Shown here piece by piece: positions 1 to 6,446 of a DNA stretch of 7,252 nucleotides. This stretch comes from Helicobacter sp. Its GTDB lineage: Bacteria > Campylobacterota > Campylobacteria > Campylobacterales > Helicobacteraceae. Below the pieces are notes generated by a model. That model did no database searches and was not told where the DNA came from. It saw only the letters and a list, made by a program, of their open reading frames with translations. The DNA is taken from contig JARHZY010000126.1 of the NCBI GenBank assembly GCA_029264655.1, positions 1-7,252 on the forward strand, written 5' to 3'. Each line of letters starts with the position of its first letter. The first letter of the stretch is position 1. Position numbers and translations under genes: made by a program.

Positions 1-319
1 AATTACATTTATTTTTTATCTTACTATACTATACATTTACTATAGTATAGCTTTTTGAAATTACCTCTAAATCTAATCCCTATCTTAATCTTTTTATCAA
101 AGGCTATTTTAGAGTATTTTATATATAATTATTTATAAGTAATAATTTGTAGTATAGTAGAGAGAATTACTTATTGAAGCTTTAAGCAATTTTGTTTGTG
201 GTTATGAAGGCAATCATATCTCTTTTAATATAGAATATAATCTTATATGAAAACCCTATAGTTTTATAAGAAAATTACATTCACTAGAATATAAAAATAT
301 GATTTTAGAAAATAGTTTT
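1..319. other. Gene-free AT-rich region downstream of trpA
   Basis: This stretch lies past the 3' end of trpA and has no credible gene on either strand. A 29-codon open stretch on the plus strand (161-250) reads like protein (it contains ELLIEALSNF) but has a stop directly upstream and no start codon, so it could be a gene relic or chance. No clear rho-independent terminator for trpA is visible. The only nearby symmetry is a weak 5-bp AAAAC/GTTTT stem at 250-265. Confidence 0.6.
24..50. repeat. 10-bp perfect inverted repeat
   Basis: CTATACTATA (24-33) and TATAGTATAG (41-50) form a perfect 10-bp stem with a 7-nt loop. On the plus strand a short T run follows (CTTTTTG), so it could be a weak terminator for a plus-strand gene lying left of the window. 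The stem is almost all A/T, so chance in AT-rich DNA is also possible. Confidence 0.4.
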
Positions 320-1096
320 TTAAACCTTGTCAAATGCTAAAAGTTTTTGCGTAGAATCTTGCAATATTTCCATAAGATTATCATCTTGTAAATGCTGATT
401 AATAATATTAACAAAATAACTACCAGCAACAACGCCATATACTTTATGTTGTAAAAGGGCAAGTTGGCTTGCATGGTTAATACCAAAACCAACCATAATT
501 TCTTTTTCTTCTAAGGCACATATTTCTGCAACATCTTCTATATATTCAAGAACCTCTCTATTAAGAATTGTTTGTTTGCCTGTTAAACCATTACGTGCAA
601 CAACATAGAGAAAGGGGGCACGTGTTTGCTTGGCAATTTCGCGGATACGCTTTTGTGGTGTTAGGGGTGCAATAAGCTCAATAAAATGAATACCACGCTC
701 TTCACAAAGACTCCGCATACCAAAATCTTCTTCACCAAATCCAAAATCAGGGATAATAGCACCATAGGCACCACATTTTTGTAACTCACTAACAAAATCT
801 TGTATGCCATATTTTAGCACAATATTTGCATAAGTCATTGCGAGTATATGTTTTGCAGTATTACGCACTAATGTATCAATGATAGTAAAGCCATGTTGTG
901 GGACAAAGCCATGTTGCAAGCTATAATCACTTGCACTTTGTATTAACATACCATCGGCATTACCATCTGAAAATGGGAATTGCACTTCTAAATATTTTGC
1001 ACCACCGCGTAAGATTCCAGTAGCCGCACAAAGGCATGCCTGTGTAGTTGGGTATCCAGCGATAACATGCCCCATAAGCTCTAACTTTTCTTTCAT
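320..1096 (-). CDS. trpA: Tryptophan synthase alpha subunit (TrpA)
   Basis: This is the cytoplasmic alpha subunit of tryptophan synthase. It cleaves indole-3-glycerol phosphate to indole and glyceraldehyde 3-phosphate, and the indole is channelled to TrpB. The TIM-barrel landmarks are present: the two catalytic acids E37 and D48 (Salmonella E49 and D60) in LEVQFPFSDGNADG, D117, the Y164/T172 loop (ARNGLTG), the phosphate-binding GFGIN (203-207) and AGS (224-226). Length is 258 residues, about 10 below the usual 265-270, because the N-terminal helix is short. The ATG is preceded by AGAGG at 4-nt spacing, and no other ATG lies before the upstream in-frame stop. Two normally conserved positions differ: Q39 replaces Gly51, and G replaces Pro132. 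The gene lies 99 nt after a glycosylase gene on the same strand but has its own likely promoter. No trpB or other trp gene is next to it in this window. Confidence 0.95.
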   Translation of the reverse strand: MKEKLELMGHVIAGYPTTQACLCAATGILRGGAKYLEVQFPFSDGNADGMLIQSASDYSLQHGFVPQHGFTIIDTLVRNTAKHILAMTYANIVLKYGIQDFVSELQKCGAYGAIIPDFGFGEEDFGMRSLCEERGIHFIELIAPLTPQKRIREIAKQTRAPFLYVVARNGLTGKQTILNREVLEYIEDVAEICALEEKEIMVGFGINHASQLALLQHKVYGVVAGSYFVNIINQHLQDDNLMEILQDSTQKLLAFDKV

Positions 1097-1126
1097 ATTG
1101 CCTCTTTCGATTGTATATTTTGTGTT

Positions 1127-1150
1127 ATATTTGCATATTATAGCAAATAT
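1127..1150 (-). promoter_or_regulatory. trpA promoter inside an 8-bp inverted repeat (candidate operator)
   Basis: On the minus strand a consensus TATAAT -10 box (1137-1142) lies about 40 nt before the trpA start codon, giving a predicted leader of about 34 nt. It sits in the 8-nt spacer of a perfect inverted repeat, ATATTTGC (1127-1134) and GCAAATAT (1143-1150). This is the geometry of a repressor operator over a -10 box. No -35 box is evident, as is common in Helicobacter. The promoter call is fairly safe; the regulator is unknown. Confidence 0.6.
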
Positions 1151-1195
1151 TTCATTTTTTGTAGCCCTTTGTTATTTGTATCGCATGTAATTGTA

Positions 1196-1756
1196 TTATG
1201 GAGTATTATAATGCTGTATAATGCTCCATGCTTGTATAAGTTCTGTAAGACTATAACGTGCATTAGCGGAGCTTGAAGATGGTAATGCAAACACTTGTAT
1301 GGGATATGGTAAATAACCACAAGATTCTATCCCTTTACCAAAAAAATGTGTAAAGAGCTTATATGTTTTCTGTCCATTGCAAAAAATTGCATGTATATGT
1401 GCTTGCGATAAAATAAGGGATATATCATTAGGTGTAGCATGTTGTAATGTTGCATCGCTTGAATTACAGATAGTGCATGTATGTGCAATATCCCATAATG
1501 CAATATGTGTTTGCAATAGAAATTGTGTTTTTAATATATTTGTATCAATGGTGGGTATATTATCATTTGTTTGTCCAAATAATGCATAAAGAATTTGCCA
1601 AAATCTATTGCGTGTATTGGCATAATAAAATTGCTCTTTACGCGATATTACAGATGGAAATGAACCTAAAATTAATACACGCGAATATATATCATATATA
1701 GGTTGAAACGGATGTATGAGTGTGTTAGATATAGAGTTTATCTGTGGTTGCCTCAT
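1196..1756 (-). CDS. DNA-deoxyinosine (hypoxanthine-DNA) glycosylase, UDG superfamily
   Basis: This is a small base-excision-repair glycosylase of the hypoxanthine-DNA glycosylase group (UDG family 6). Characterised members excise hypoxanthine formed by adenine deamination, leaving an abasic site. Signatures in order: HPFQPIYD (15-22), motif 1 GSFPS (31-35) followed by SR (38-39), the aromatic block FYY...NRFW (43-53), LWDI (87-90), a DATLQHATPNDI segment (101-112), FCNGQKTYKLF (125-135), and motif 2 LPSSSSANA (158-166). The 186 residues are near family size. AAGGA lies 4 nt before the ATG, and a TATAAA -10 is at 1784-1789. It is divergent from thrC and upstream of trpA, with no functional link to either that I can see. 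Substrate preference is inferred from the family; uracil activity cannot be excluded from sequence. Confidence 0.88.
   Translation of the reverse strand: MRQPQINSISNTLIHPFQPIYDIYSRVLILGSFPSVISRKEQFYYANTRNRFWQILYALFGQTNDNIPTIDTNILKTQFLLQTHIALWDIAHTCTICNSSDATLQHATPNDISLILSQAHIHAIFCNGQKTYKLFTHFFGKGIESCGYLPYPIQVFALPSSSSANARYSLTELIQAWSIIQHYNTP
1198..1229 (-). repeat. 13-bp imperfect hairpin over the glycosylase stop codon
   Basis: Arms 1198-1210 (ATGGAGTATTATA) and 1217-1229 (TATAATGCTCCAT) pair at 12 of 13 positions around a 6-nt loop. The structure covers the last ten codons of the glycosylase gene and reaches into its stop codon. No U tract follows on the minus strand, so it is not a classical terminator. 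It could protect or end the mRNA between this gene and trpA. Confidence 0.45.
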
Positions 1757-1783
1757 AGTGTCCTTTCATTATTTTTTATTTAT

Positions 1784-1789
1784 TTTATA
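1784..1789 (-). promoter_or_regulatory. Probable -10 box of the glycosylase gene
   Basis: On the minus strand TATAAA lies 27 nt before the glycosylase ATG, giving a leader of about 20 nt that contains the AAGGA ribosome binding site at 1761-1765. No recognisable -35 hexamer is present at 17-nt spacing. In DNA this AT-rich the match alone is weak evidence, but its position is right. Confidence 0.4.
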
Positions 1790-1919
1790 CTACTTTATTA
1801 AACTTAGTAAAAGCATATTAATCAATATGGCTCATAGCATTATGCACTAATAAGAAAAAAACATTGTGATATACGCAATAAAGCTTGTGTCTTGTTATAT
1901 GAAACAAAGAAAATTTCGT

Positions 1920-1937
1920 TATAATGCATATATGCAT
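1920..1937 (+). promoter_or_regulatory. thrC promoter: TATAAT -10 plus overlapping 14-bp palindrome
   Basis: A perfect TATAAT (1920-1925) is placed to start transcription near 1932, leaving a leader of about 43 nt before the thrC ATG. No good -35 box is seen. The perfect palindrome ATGCATATATGCAT (1924-1937) overlaps the end of the -10 box and the predicted start point, a possible regulator site. Because the -10 box covers an upstream in-frame ATG (1924), that ATG cannot be the thrC start if this promoter is used. Confidence 0.6.
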
Positions 1938-1961
1938 CTCAATACAAAAAACTCAACAACA

Positions 1962-1967
1962 AAGGAG
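1962..1967 (+). promoter_or_regulatory. Ribosome binding site that fixes the thrC start
   Basis: AAGGAG lies 7 nt before the ATG at 1975. It is the strongest Shine-Dalgarno match near this gene. The alternative in-frame ATG at 1924 has none and lies inside the promoter. Confidence 0.85.
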
Positions 1968-1974
1968 ACAAAAT

Positions 1975-3483
1975 ATGATAGAAAATACCCACGCACATTT
2001 TCTTGGGCAAACGCGTAGTGATGAAGCAACACATACTACTTTTATTCAAGCTATGCTTGATCCAAATGCTGCATATGGCGGACTTTATACATTCTGCGAT
2101 ATAAAGCCACTACATGATTTAACAGCTTTATATGCACTCTCATATAATGCGATGTGCCAACAAATTTTTACACATTTGGGTATAGGACTTGATTCAAAAC
2201 TTTTAGAATCAGCACTTGCAAGTTATGCGACATTTCGCACAGATAATATTGCTCCACTTATACAAATTGAATCACAGCTTTACGCCTTAGAGCTTTATCA
2301 TGGACCAACTTACGCATTTAAAGACATGGCATTACAACCTTTTTCCACACTCTTATCACTAATTGCTAAGCAAAATAATAAAAAATATCTCATCTTGAGT
2401 GCAACTAGTGGGGATACAGGACCCGCAACACTTAGCGGTTTTGCAAATAAGCAAAATATTAAAGCAATTTGCATTTATCCTAAAGGTGGCACAAGTGAGG
2501 TGCAAAGATTACAAATGACAACACAGACTGCAACAAATCTTAAAGTATATGGTATAAATGGGGATTTTGATCTTGCCCAAAGCACTTTAAAAGCATTATT
2601 AAAAAATGAAAATTTTAGAAATTTAGTAACAGAAAAAGGTTATGCACTGAGTGCAGCTAATTCTGTGAATATAGCACGTATAGCATTCCAAATTGTTTAT
2701 TATTTTATTATCGGCAAAGAATTGGCTAAACAAGGTATCAATGCATTTAGTGTTATTGTGCCAAGTGGTAATTTTGGAAATGCACTTGGTGCATTTTTCG
2801 CAAAAAAAATGGGGTTGCCTATTACCAAAATATGTATCGCTTCAAATCCTAATGATATTTTAACCCAATTTTTTACAACAGGAGTATATGATATACGAAA
2901 TAAGGCTTTACGGCTCTCTTATTCACCTGCTATGGATATTTTAAAAAGCTCAAATATTGAACGTTTATTATTTGCATATTTTGGTGCAAAGAAAACAAAA
3001 GCATATATGGAATCTTTAGATAAAACGCAGTATTTTAGCCTTACAAGCGATGAATTAAAAGTTTTACAAACTCTTTTTGAGGCACATAGTTTTAGTGATG
3101 AGGCGTGTTTGTATGGCATTCAACAAGCATTTGCAAAAGGTTATGTGCTTGACCCACATACAAGTAATGCGTATTTATTTGCCAAGCATCGTAAAGAACA
3201 AGGATATGCAAATGATACGCAAGTTATTATTGCAACTGCACATTTTGCAAAATTTGCAAAAGTTGTATGCAAGGCATTATGCAATATAGATTCTCATACG
3301 ATGGCGATATTAAACGACAAAGAAGCATTGGATAAAATCTTTAATCTTTTACATACGCATAATATTGCACAAGAAAATTTACAAATAGATTCTAGTATTT
3401 TGGAGCTTTTCCAGAAAAAAGAAATACACACGCAAAGCTATAATGCTAGCGATTTGCAAGAATCTATCCTTGCATGGCTTTAA
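1975..3483 (+). CDS. thrC: Threonine synthase (ThrC)
   Basis: This is a PLP-dependent cytoplasmic enzyme of fold type II. It converts O-phospho-L-homoserine and water to L-threonine and phosphate, the last step of threonine synthesis. The protein is 502 residues, close to the proteobacterial long form. Visible landmarks: the PLP lysine K116 in GPTYAFKDMALQPF (110-123), SATSGDTG (142-149), the GGTSEVQRLQM segment (171-181), SANSVNIARI (226-235), the phosphate-binding loop PSGNFGN (263-269), and YSPAMDI (316-322). The open frame extends 17 codons further to an ATG at 1924, but AAGGAG before 1975 and a TATAAT over 1924 favour the later start. It stands alone, divergent from the glycosylase gene, with no thrA or thrB beside it. 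No clear terminator follows; AAAAAGCTTTTT at 3516-3527 is a loopless palindrome. Confidence 0.97.
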   Translation: MIENTHAHFLGQTRSDEATHTTFIQAMLDPNAAYGGLYTFCDIKPLHDLTALYALSYNAMCQQIFTHLGIGLDSKLLESALASYATFRTDNIAPLIQIESQLYALELYHGPTYAFKDMALQPFSTLLSLIAKQNNKKYLILSATSGDTGPATLSGFANKQNIKAICIYPKGGTSEVQRLQMTTQTATNLKVYGINGDFDLAQSTLKALLKNENFRNLVTEKGYALSAANSVNIARIAFQIVYYFIIGKELAKQGINAFSVIVPSGNFGNALGAFFAKKMGLPITKICIASNPNDILTQFFTTGVYDIRNKALRLSYSPAMDILKSSNIERLLFAYFGAKKTKAYMESLDKTQYFSLTSDELKVLQTLFEAHSFSDEACLYGIQQAFAKGYVLDPHTSNAYLFAKHRKEQGYANDTQVIIATAHFAKFAKVVCKALCNIDSHTMAILNDKEALDKIFNLLHTHNIAQENLQIDSSILELFQKKEIHTQSYNASDLQESILAWL

Positions 3484-3506
3484 TGTGAAGAAGCATAATA
3501 ATATAC

Positions 3507-3803
3507 CTACATTATAAAAAGCTTTTTGTGAGCTAGATTGTAATATATAATTCTAACGTATAGGATTTTATTTTTTAAGCCATAAAGTAAAGATAGAGTG
3601 GGATAGAGAATGAATATTTCAATAATAAAGTTATTGCATACTAGGTAGTAAAATAGACCAAAATTTACATTAAATGATAATGCAAAATCCAAAGTAGTAT
3701 ATATTAATAATGTTAAAACTGCATTATAACAATGAATAAATTTATCAATCTTATGATAGGACAATGGAATAGCACAGGCATAACAAATAGCTAGCAAATG
3801 CAT
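3507..3803 (-). CDS. Doubtful small membrane protein or gene remnant
   Basis: This is a 98-codon open frame whose product I do not recognise. The translation is strongly hydrophobic, with about three potential membrane segments: near residues 1-15, 27-45 and 48-75. The open frame continues ten codons upstream of the ATG, adding more hydrophobic residues (LSLIIFFV), before a stop. No Shine-Dalgarno sequence precedes the ATG. AT-rich DNA readily yields hydrophobic spurious frames through TTT, ATT and TTA codons. It could be a real short membrane protein, the relic of a longer one, or chance; I lean slightly towards not functional. Confidence 0.25.
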   Translation of the reverse strand: MHLLAICYACAIPLSYHKIDKFIHCYNAVLTLLIYTTLDFALSFNVNFGLFYYLVCNNFIIEIFILYPTLSLLYGLKNKILYVRIIYYNLAHKKLFIM

Positions 3804-4200
3804 ATTTACAAAAAAAATAATAAGTGATAGAATCTAATACACAATGAAAACCATTGTATTAAATTTGGCATACAATTTCCAATAGGTTTAAAAGTTACAT
3901 TATATTATTTAAATCCACAAAAAGATATATAAATTTAGGTTTAAGTGCAAAAAAAATATTTTGTTTCTAAAAATAGTGTAGGCAATAGTATGCTATAAAC
4001 GATAGGGTAGGATATTAATAAAAAGTATTTTCTTTGCAAAAAGAATGGCAAGCAAACTTAATCAGTAGAAAATTATATTATTCTTTGGATTTCATTTTTT
4101 AAATAAATACCAAAAGTTTTGAAGTATTTGATAGTATAGAATCTAAGCAATAATTAAAAAGTAGTATATTTAAAAGCATTGAATTAATAATTTTACAATA

Positions 4201-4233
4201 TAGCCTATTTTATACTACCTTTAAAATAGACTA
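4201..4233. repeat. Inverted repeat downstream of radA
   Basis: CTATTTTA (4205-4212) and TAAAATAG (4222-4229) form an 8-bp stem with a 9-nt loop. After one mismatch, three more outer pairs follow (TAG at 4201-4203 with CTA at 4231-4233). It lies about 70 nt past the radA stop. On the minus strand there is no U tract after it, so it is at best a weak terminator. Confidence 0.3.
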
Positions 4234-4305
4234 CAATTAACAATATCTTTTAAGATTATAGATAAGATTCTAAAAACATTATAAAAAGTAATATTAATAG
4301 AATGA

Positions 4306-5796
4306 TTACATCCAATCAATAATTTGTGCAACTTCTAATGCTTGCACACATTTTACTTGCCCTTTATATCCTTTGGGGATATTTGGCACTATAGCATTTT
4401 TAAAACCAAAGTTTGCTAATTCTTTAAGACGTAAATCAAGCCCCCCAACTTCTCTAATATCACCAATAAGACTTACTTCGCCAATAAAAGCAGTGCTTGA
4501 TTTTAAAGGACGATTTTTATAGCTCGAAATAATACTTGCAATAAGGGCTAAGTCTGCACTTGTTTCACTAATTTTAATACCACCAGCTACATTCACAAAC
4601 ACATCATGTCTATGCAAATGAATGCCAAGCTTTTTTTCAAGTAAGGCTAATATCATATTGAGTCTGTTGCTATCAAAACCATTGGTAAGTCGTTTTGGCA
4701 CACCAAATTCATTTTCACATGTCAATGCCTGAATCTCCACAACAATACATCTACTTCCCTCCATAATTGCTACTGCCGCACTTCCGGGCATATCTTTTTT
4801 TGCATTAAAAAATTTTTTTGTTGCTTCATTTGCACTGACTAAGCCATACTCTTTTATCTCAAAGATTCCAATCTCACTTGTTGTGCCAAAACGATTCTTA
4901 AAGCCACGTAATATTTTTAATTCATTGCTTCTCTCTCCTTCAAAATACAATACACAATCAACCATATGTTCTAATACCCTAGGACCTGCAATTTGCCCAT
5001 CTTTTGTAATATGTCCAATAATAAACATGGCGATATTAAAGCTTTTTGCAAGCCGCATAAGCTCAAAGGTAATTTCTCTTACTTGCGATACAGAACCCGG
5101 TGCCGCAGAAAGGTTTGGTGAATATATGGTTTGTATGGAATCTATAATACAAACTTCAAAACCACCATTAAGCAAATTTTCCTTAATTTCTAAAATATTA
5201 ATCTCACTTAACAAATAAAGATTCTCACTTAAACTTTGGCAACGTTTTGCACGATTATATATTTGACTAAGGCTTTCTTCTCCGCTTACATAGAGCACTT
5301 TTCTACCTCGTATGGAATCTGTATTGTTAGAACTTAGATTATTTGTTGCATGTTTTTGTGTTACTACTTTATCAACATATTGCGTATTATCAAGAAAACT
5401 AGATTTTTGTGTATGTTTTGATTCTAAATGCATGGAATTTGCATTTGCTAAACCACCAGCCACTTTTAAAAGTAAAGTCGATTTACCAACGCCCGGGCTA
5501 CCACCAATAAGATAAAGTCCTCCTTTCACGATACCCCCACCAAGCACAATATCAAGCTCACTTTGTGTAGAGCTAAAACGTTCTAACACCTCTTCTTGCA
5601 CTTGCGTTATAGGCATTGCTTTTGCATGTTGTATGCCAAGATTACGTCCATTATTTTGCTGTATATAGCCTATTTGTTCATTTTTTAATTCTACAAGACT
5701 TTCCCATGCATGGCAATTTGGGCATTTACCAAGCCATTTACTGCTTTGCCAACCACAATGTTGGCATTCATAGAGCATACTTTTTTTCATTTTCAT
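4306..5796 (-). CDS. radA: DNA repair protein RadA (Sms), with an internal insertion
   Basis: RadA is a RecA-like ATPase and DnaB-type helicase that extends recombination intermediates (branch migration) in repair and transformation. The domains appear in order. The N-terminal C4 zinc finger has C11/C14 and C25/C28. The RecA-type core has Walker A GGSPGVGKST (98-107), SGEES (171-175), Walker B CIIDS (216-220) and the RadA-specific KNRFG (300-304). The C-terminal part is a Lon-protease-like domain with SADLALIAS (413-421), FIGEVSLIGDIR (437-448) and AIVP (468-471). AAAGG lies 7 nt before the chosen ATG; a second ATG two codons later is also possible. The protein is 496 residues against roughly 450-460 usually. 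The excess is an insertion at about residues 119-162, between the Walker A helix and the next strand. All key residues are intact, so the protein should work. Confidence 0.98.
   Translation of the reverse strand: MKMKKSMLYECQHCGWQSSKWLGKCPNCHAWESLVELKNEQIGYIQQNNGRNLGIQHAKAMPITQVQEEVLERFSSTQSELDIVLGGGIVKGGLYLIGGSPGVGKSTLLLKVAGGLANANSMHLESKHTQKSSFLDNTQYVDKVVTQKHATNNLSSNNTDSIRGRKVLYVSGEESLSQIYNRAKRCQSLSENLYLLSEINILEIKENLLNGGFEVCIIDSIQTIYSPNLSAAPGSVSQVREITFELMRLAKSFNIAMFIIGHITKDGQIAGPRVLEHMVDCVLYFEGERSNELKILRGFKNRFGTTSEIGIFEIKEYGLVSANEATKKFFNAKKDMPGSAAVAIMEGSRCIVVEIQALTCENEFGVPKRLTNGFDSNRLNMILALLEKKLGIHLHRHDVFVNVAGGIKISETSADLALIASIISSYKNRPLKSSTAFIGEVSLIGDIREVGGLDLRLKELANFGFKNAIVPNIPKGYKGQVKCVQALEVAQIIDWM
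5311..5442 (-). other. Lineage-specific insertion within RadA
   Basis: About 44 codons (residues 119-162) sit between the Walker A helix and the strand leading to SGEES. In ordinary RadA proteins, such as that of E. coli, only a short loop joins these elements. The segment is rich in Ser, Thr, Asn, Gln, Lys and His, lacks recognisable motifs, and keeps the reading frame. It is likely a flexible surface loop. Confidence 0.75.
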
Positions 5797-6179
5797 TGTA
5801 ATACCTTTAAAAAAGTTATAATTATTTTCTGTTGTTTACAATTTTTAATAATAGCATGAGATTATTTATTTGGCTATGGAAAATGTAATATAATTGTAGT
5901 TATTTTCATATTATATATTCTTGATATATTGCTAAATGATAATCATATATGTTTTTCTTAGAATCCTATGGGATTGTCTTTTTCAATCTTTTAAATTCCA
6001 TGCTTTATGTGGTTTTAGGATTTTTAGAGAATCTTGTGGCTTCCTATCAAATATTTATATTTAATAATATGAATGATTTATTTGTTATTTAGGATAGGTA
6101 TGTAGCTACACAATATAAATAGTTCATTTGGTAGATACAAAGCATAATAAATACTATATGGAAAATCTTTGTTTGCGGC
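5797..6179. other. AT-rich gap upstream of radA with one short ORF
   Basis: This region lies between the radA start and the hslU remnant. The radA promoter must be in its left part, but several equal AT-rich -10 candidates prevent a choice. It contains a 47-codon hydrophobic frame (5949-6092) and a small AATCC/GGATT stem at 5962-5975 followed by GTCTTTTT. That stem resembles a weak plus-strand terminator but has no gene before it. No other coding signal is apparent. Confidence 0.5.
5949..6092 (+). CDS. Doubtful 47-residue hydrophobic ORF
   Basis: ATG at 5949 opens a 47-codon frame with a hydrophobic centre (LNSMLYVVLGFLENLVASYQ) ending at TAG 6090-6092. No ribosome binding site precedes it, and I do not recognise the product. 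Its position just before the hslU remnant, on the same strand, suggests it may belong to the same decayed block. A short membrane peptide cannot be excluded. Confidence 0.2.
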   Translation: MFFLESYGIVFFNLLNSMLYVVLGFLENLVASYQIFIFNNMNDLFVI

Positions 6180-6419
6180 ATTACTGAATTACAAGGTAGA
6201 TTTCCATTATGCGTAGAGCTACAAGTATTAGATGAAGAAGCATTCTATCAGATTCTTACACAAACTAAAAACTCTATTATAAGGCAGTATGAAGCATTAC
6301 TTTCTGTTGATGGTATTACATTGCGTTTTGAAGATTCTGCTTTGCGTGCATTAAGCAAACTATCATTCCATGCAAATGAAAAGGTTGAAGATATTGGGGC
6401 AAGACGATTGCTTAATTAA
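6180..6419 (+). pseudogene. hslU: C-terminal fragment of HslU (ClpY), remnant
   Basis: HslU is the AAA+ unfoldase of the HslUV protease. Only about 79 codons remain. They begin with ITELQGRFPLCVEL, matching the family's IPELQGRFPIRVEL, continue through a QILTQTKNSIIRQYEALL helix, and end at sensor 2, VEDIGARRLLN, followed at once by TAA. In full HslU (about 440 residues) this corresponds to roughly residues 320-400. The Walker A and B region, the I domain and the last 40 or so residues are missing. The frame runs upstream to a stop with no HslU-like sequence and no start codon, so nothing functional is expected. hslV is not next to it. It is either the relic of the native gene or a partial duplicate; an intact copy elsewhere would favour the latter. 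Confidence 0.85.
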
Positions 6420-6446
6420 ATAAAATAAACATAAGGTAAGTTACTT

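Larger units (their letters stand above)
3484..4305. other. Long AT-rich stretch between thrC and radA without a confident gene
   Basis: These 822 nt separate the converging 3' ends of thrC and radA, more than such a junction needs. The stretch holds one doubtful hydrophobic ORF on the minus strand (3507-3803), a 33-codon protein-like plus-strand run with no start codon (3831-3932), and a small inverted repeat close to the radA end (4205-4229). Three AGAATCT/AGATTCT heptamers occur here (3829, 4138, 4265). It reads like decayed coding DNA, but no family can be named. Confidence 0.6.

Noticed and set aside
161..250. 29-codon open run after trpA on the plus strand
   Set aside because: It has a stop just before it, no start codon and no recognisable family; too short to call even as a pseudogene.
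1138..1701. Other open frames across the glycosylase gene (minus 1138-1320; plus 1377-1589 and 1477-1701)
   Set aside because: They overlap a well-supported gene in other frames, show no family motifs and have no ribosome binding sites.
1924..1974. N-terminal extension of thrC from the ATG at 1924
   Set aside because: That ATG lies within the TATAAT -10 box and has no ribosome binding site, whereas the ATG at 1975 has AAGGAG at 7-nt spacing.
2919..3289. Open frames inside thrC (minus 2919-3119, plus 3077-3289)
   Set aside because: They are shadows of the ThrC frame with no protein-like features.
320..3483. The trpA, glycosylase and thrC cluster as a functional system
   Set aside because: The genes have separate promoters, thrC is divergent, and the functions are unrelated; neighbourhood alone does not support a link.
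3516..3527. AAAAAGCTTTTT after thrC as a terminator
   Set aside because: It is a palindrome with no loop; a stable RNA hairpin with a T tract is not formed.
4883..5801. Plus-strand frames opposite radA (4883-5218, 5312-5515, 5616-5801)
   Set aside because: They are antisense shadows of RadA, whose conserved domains fully explain this stretch.
5962..5983. AATCC/GGATT stem followed by GTCTTTTT as a terminator
   Set aside because: The stem has only 5 bp and there is no plus-strand gene upstream for it to end.
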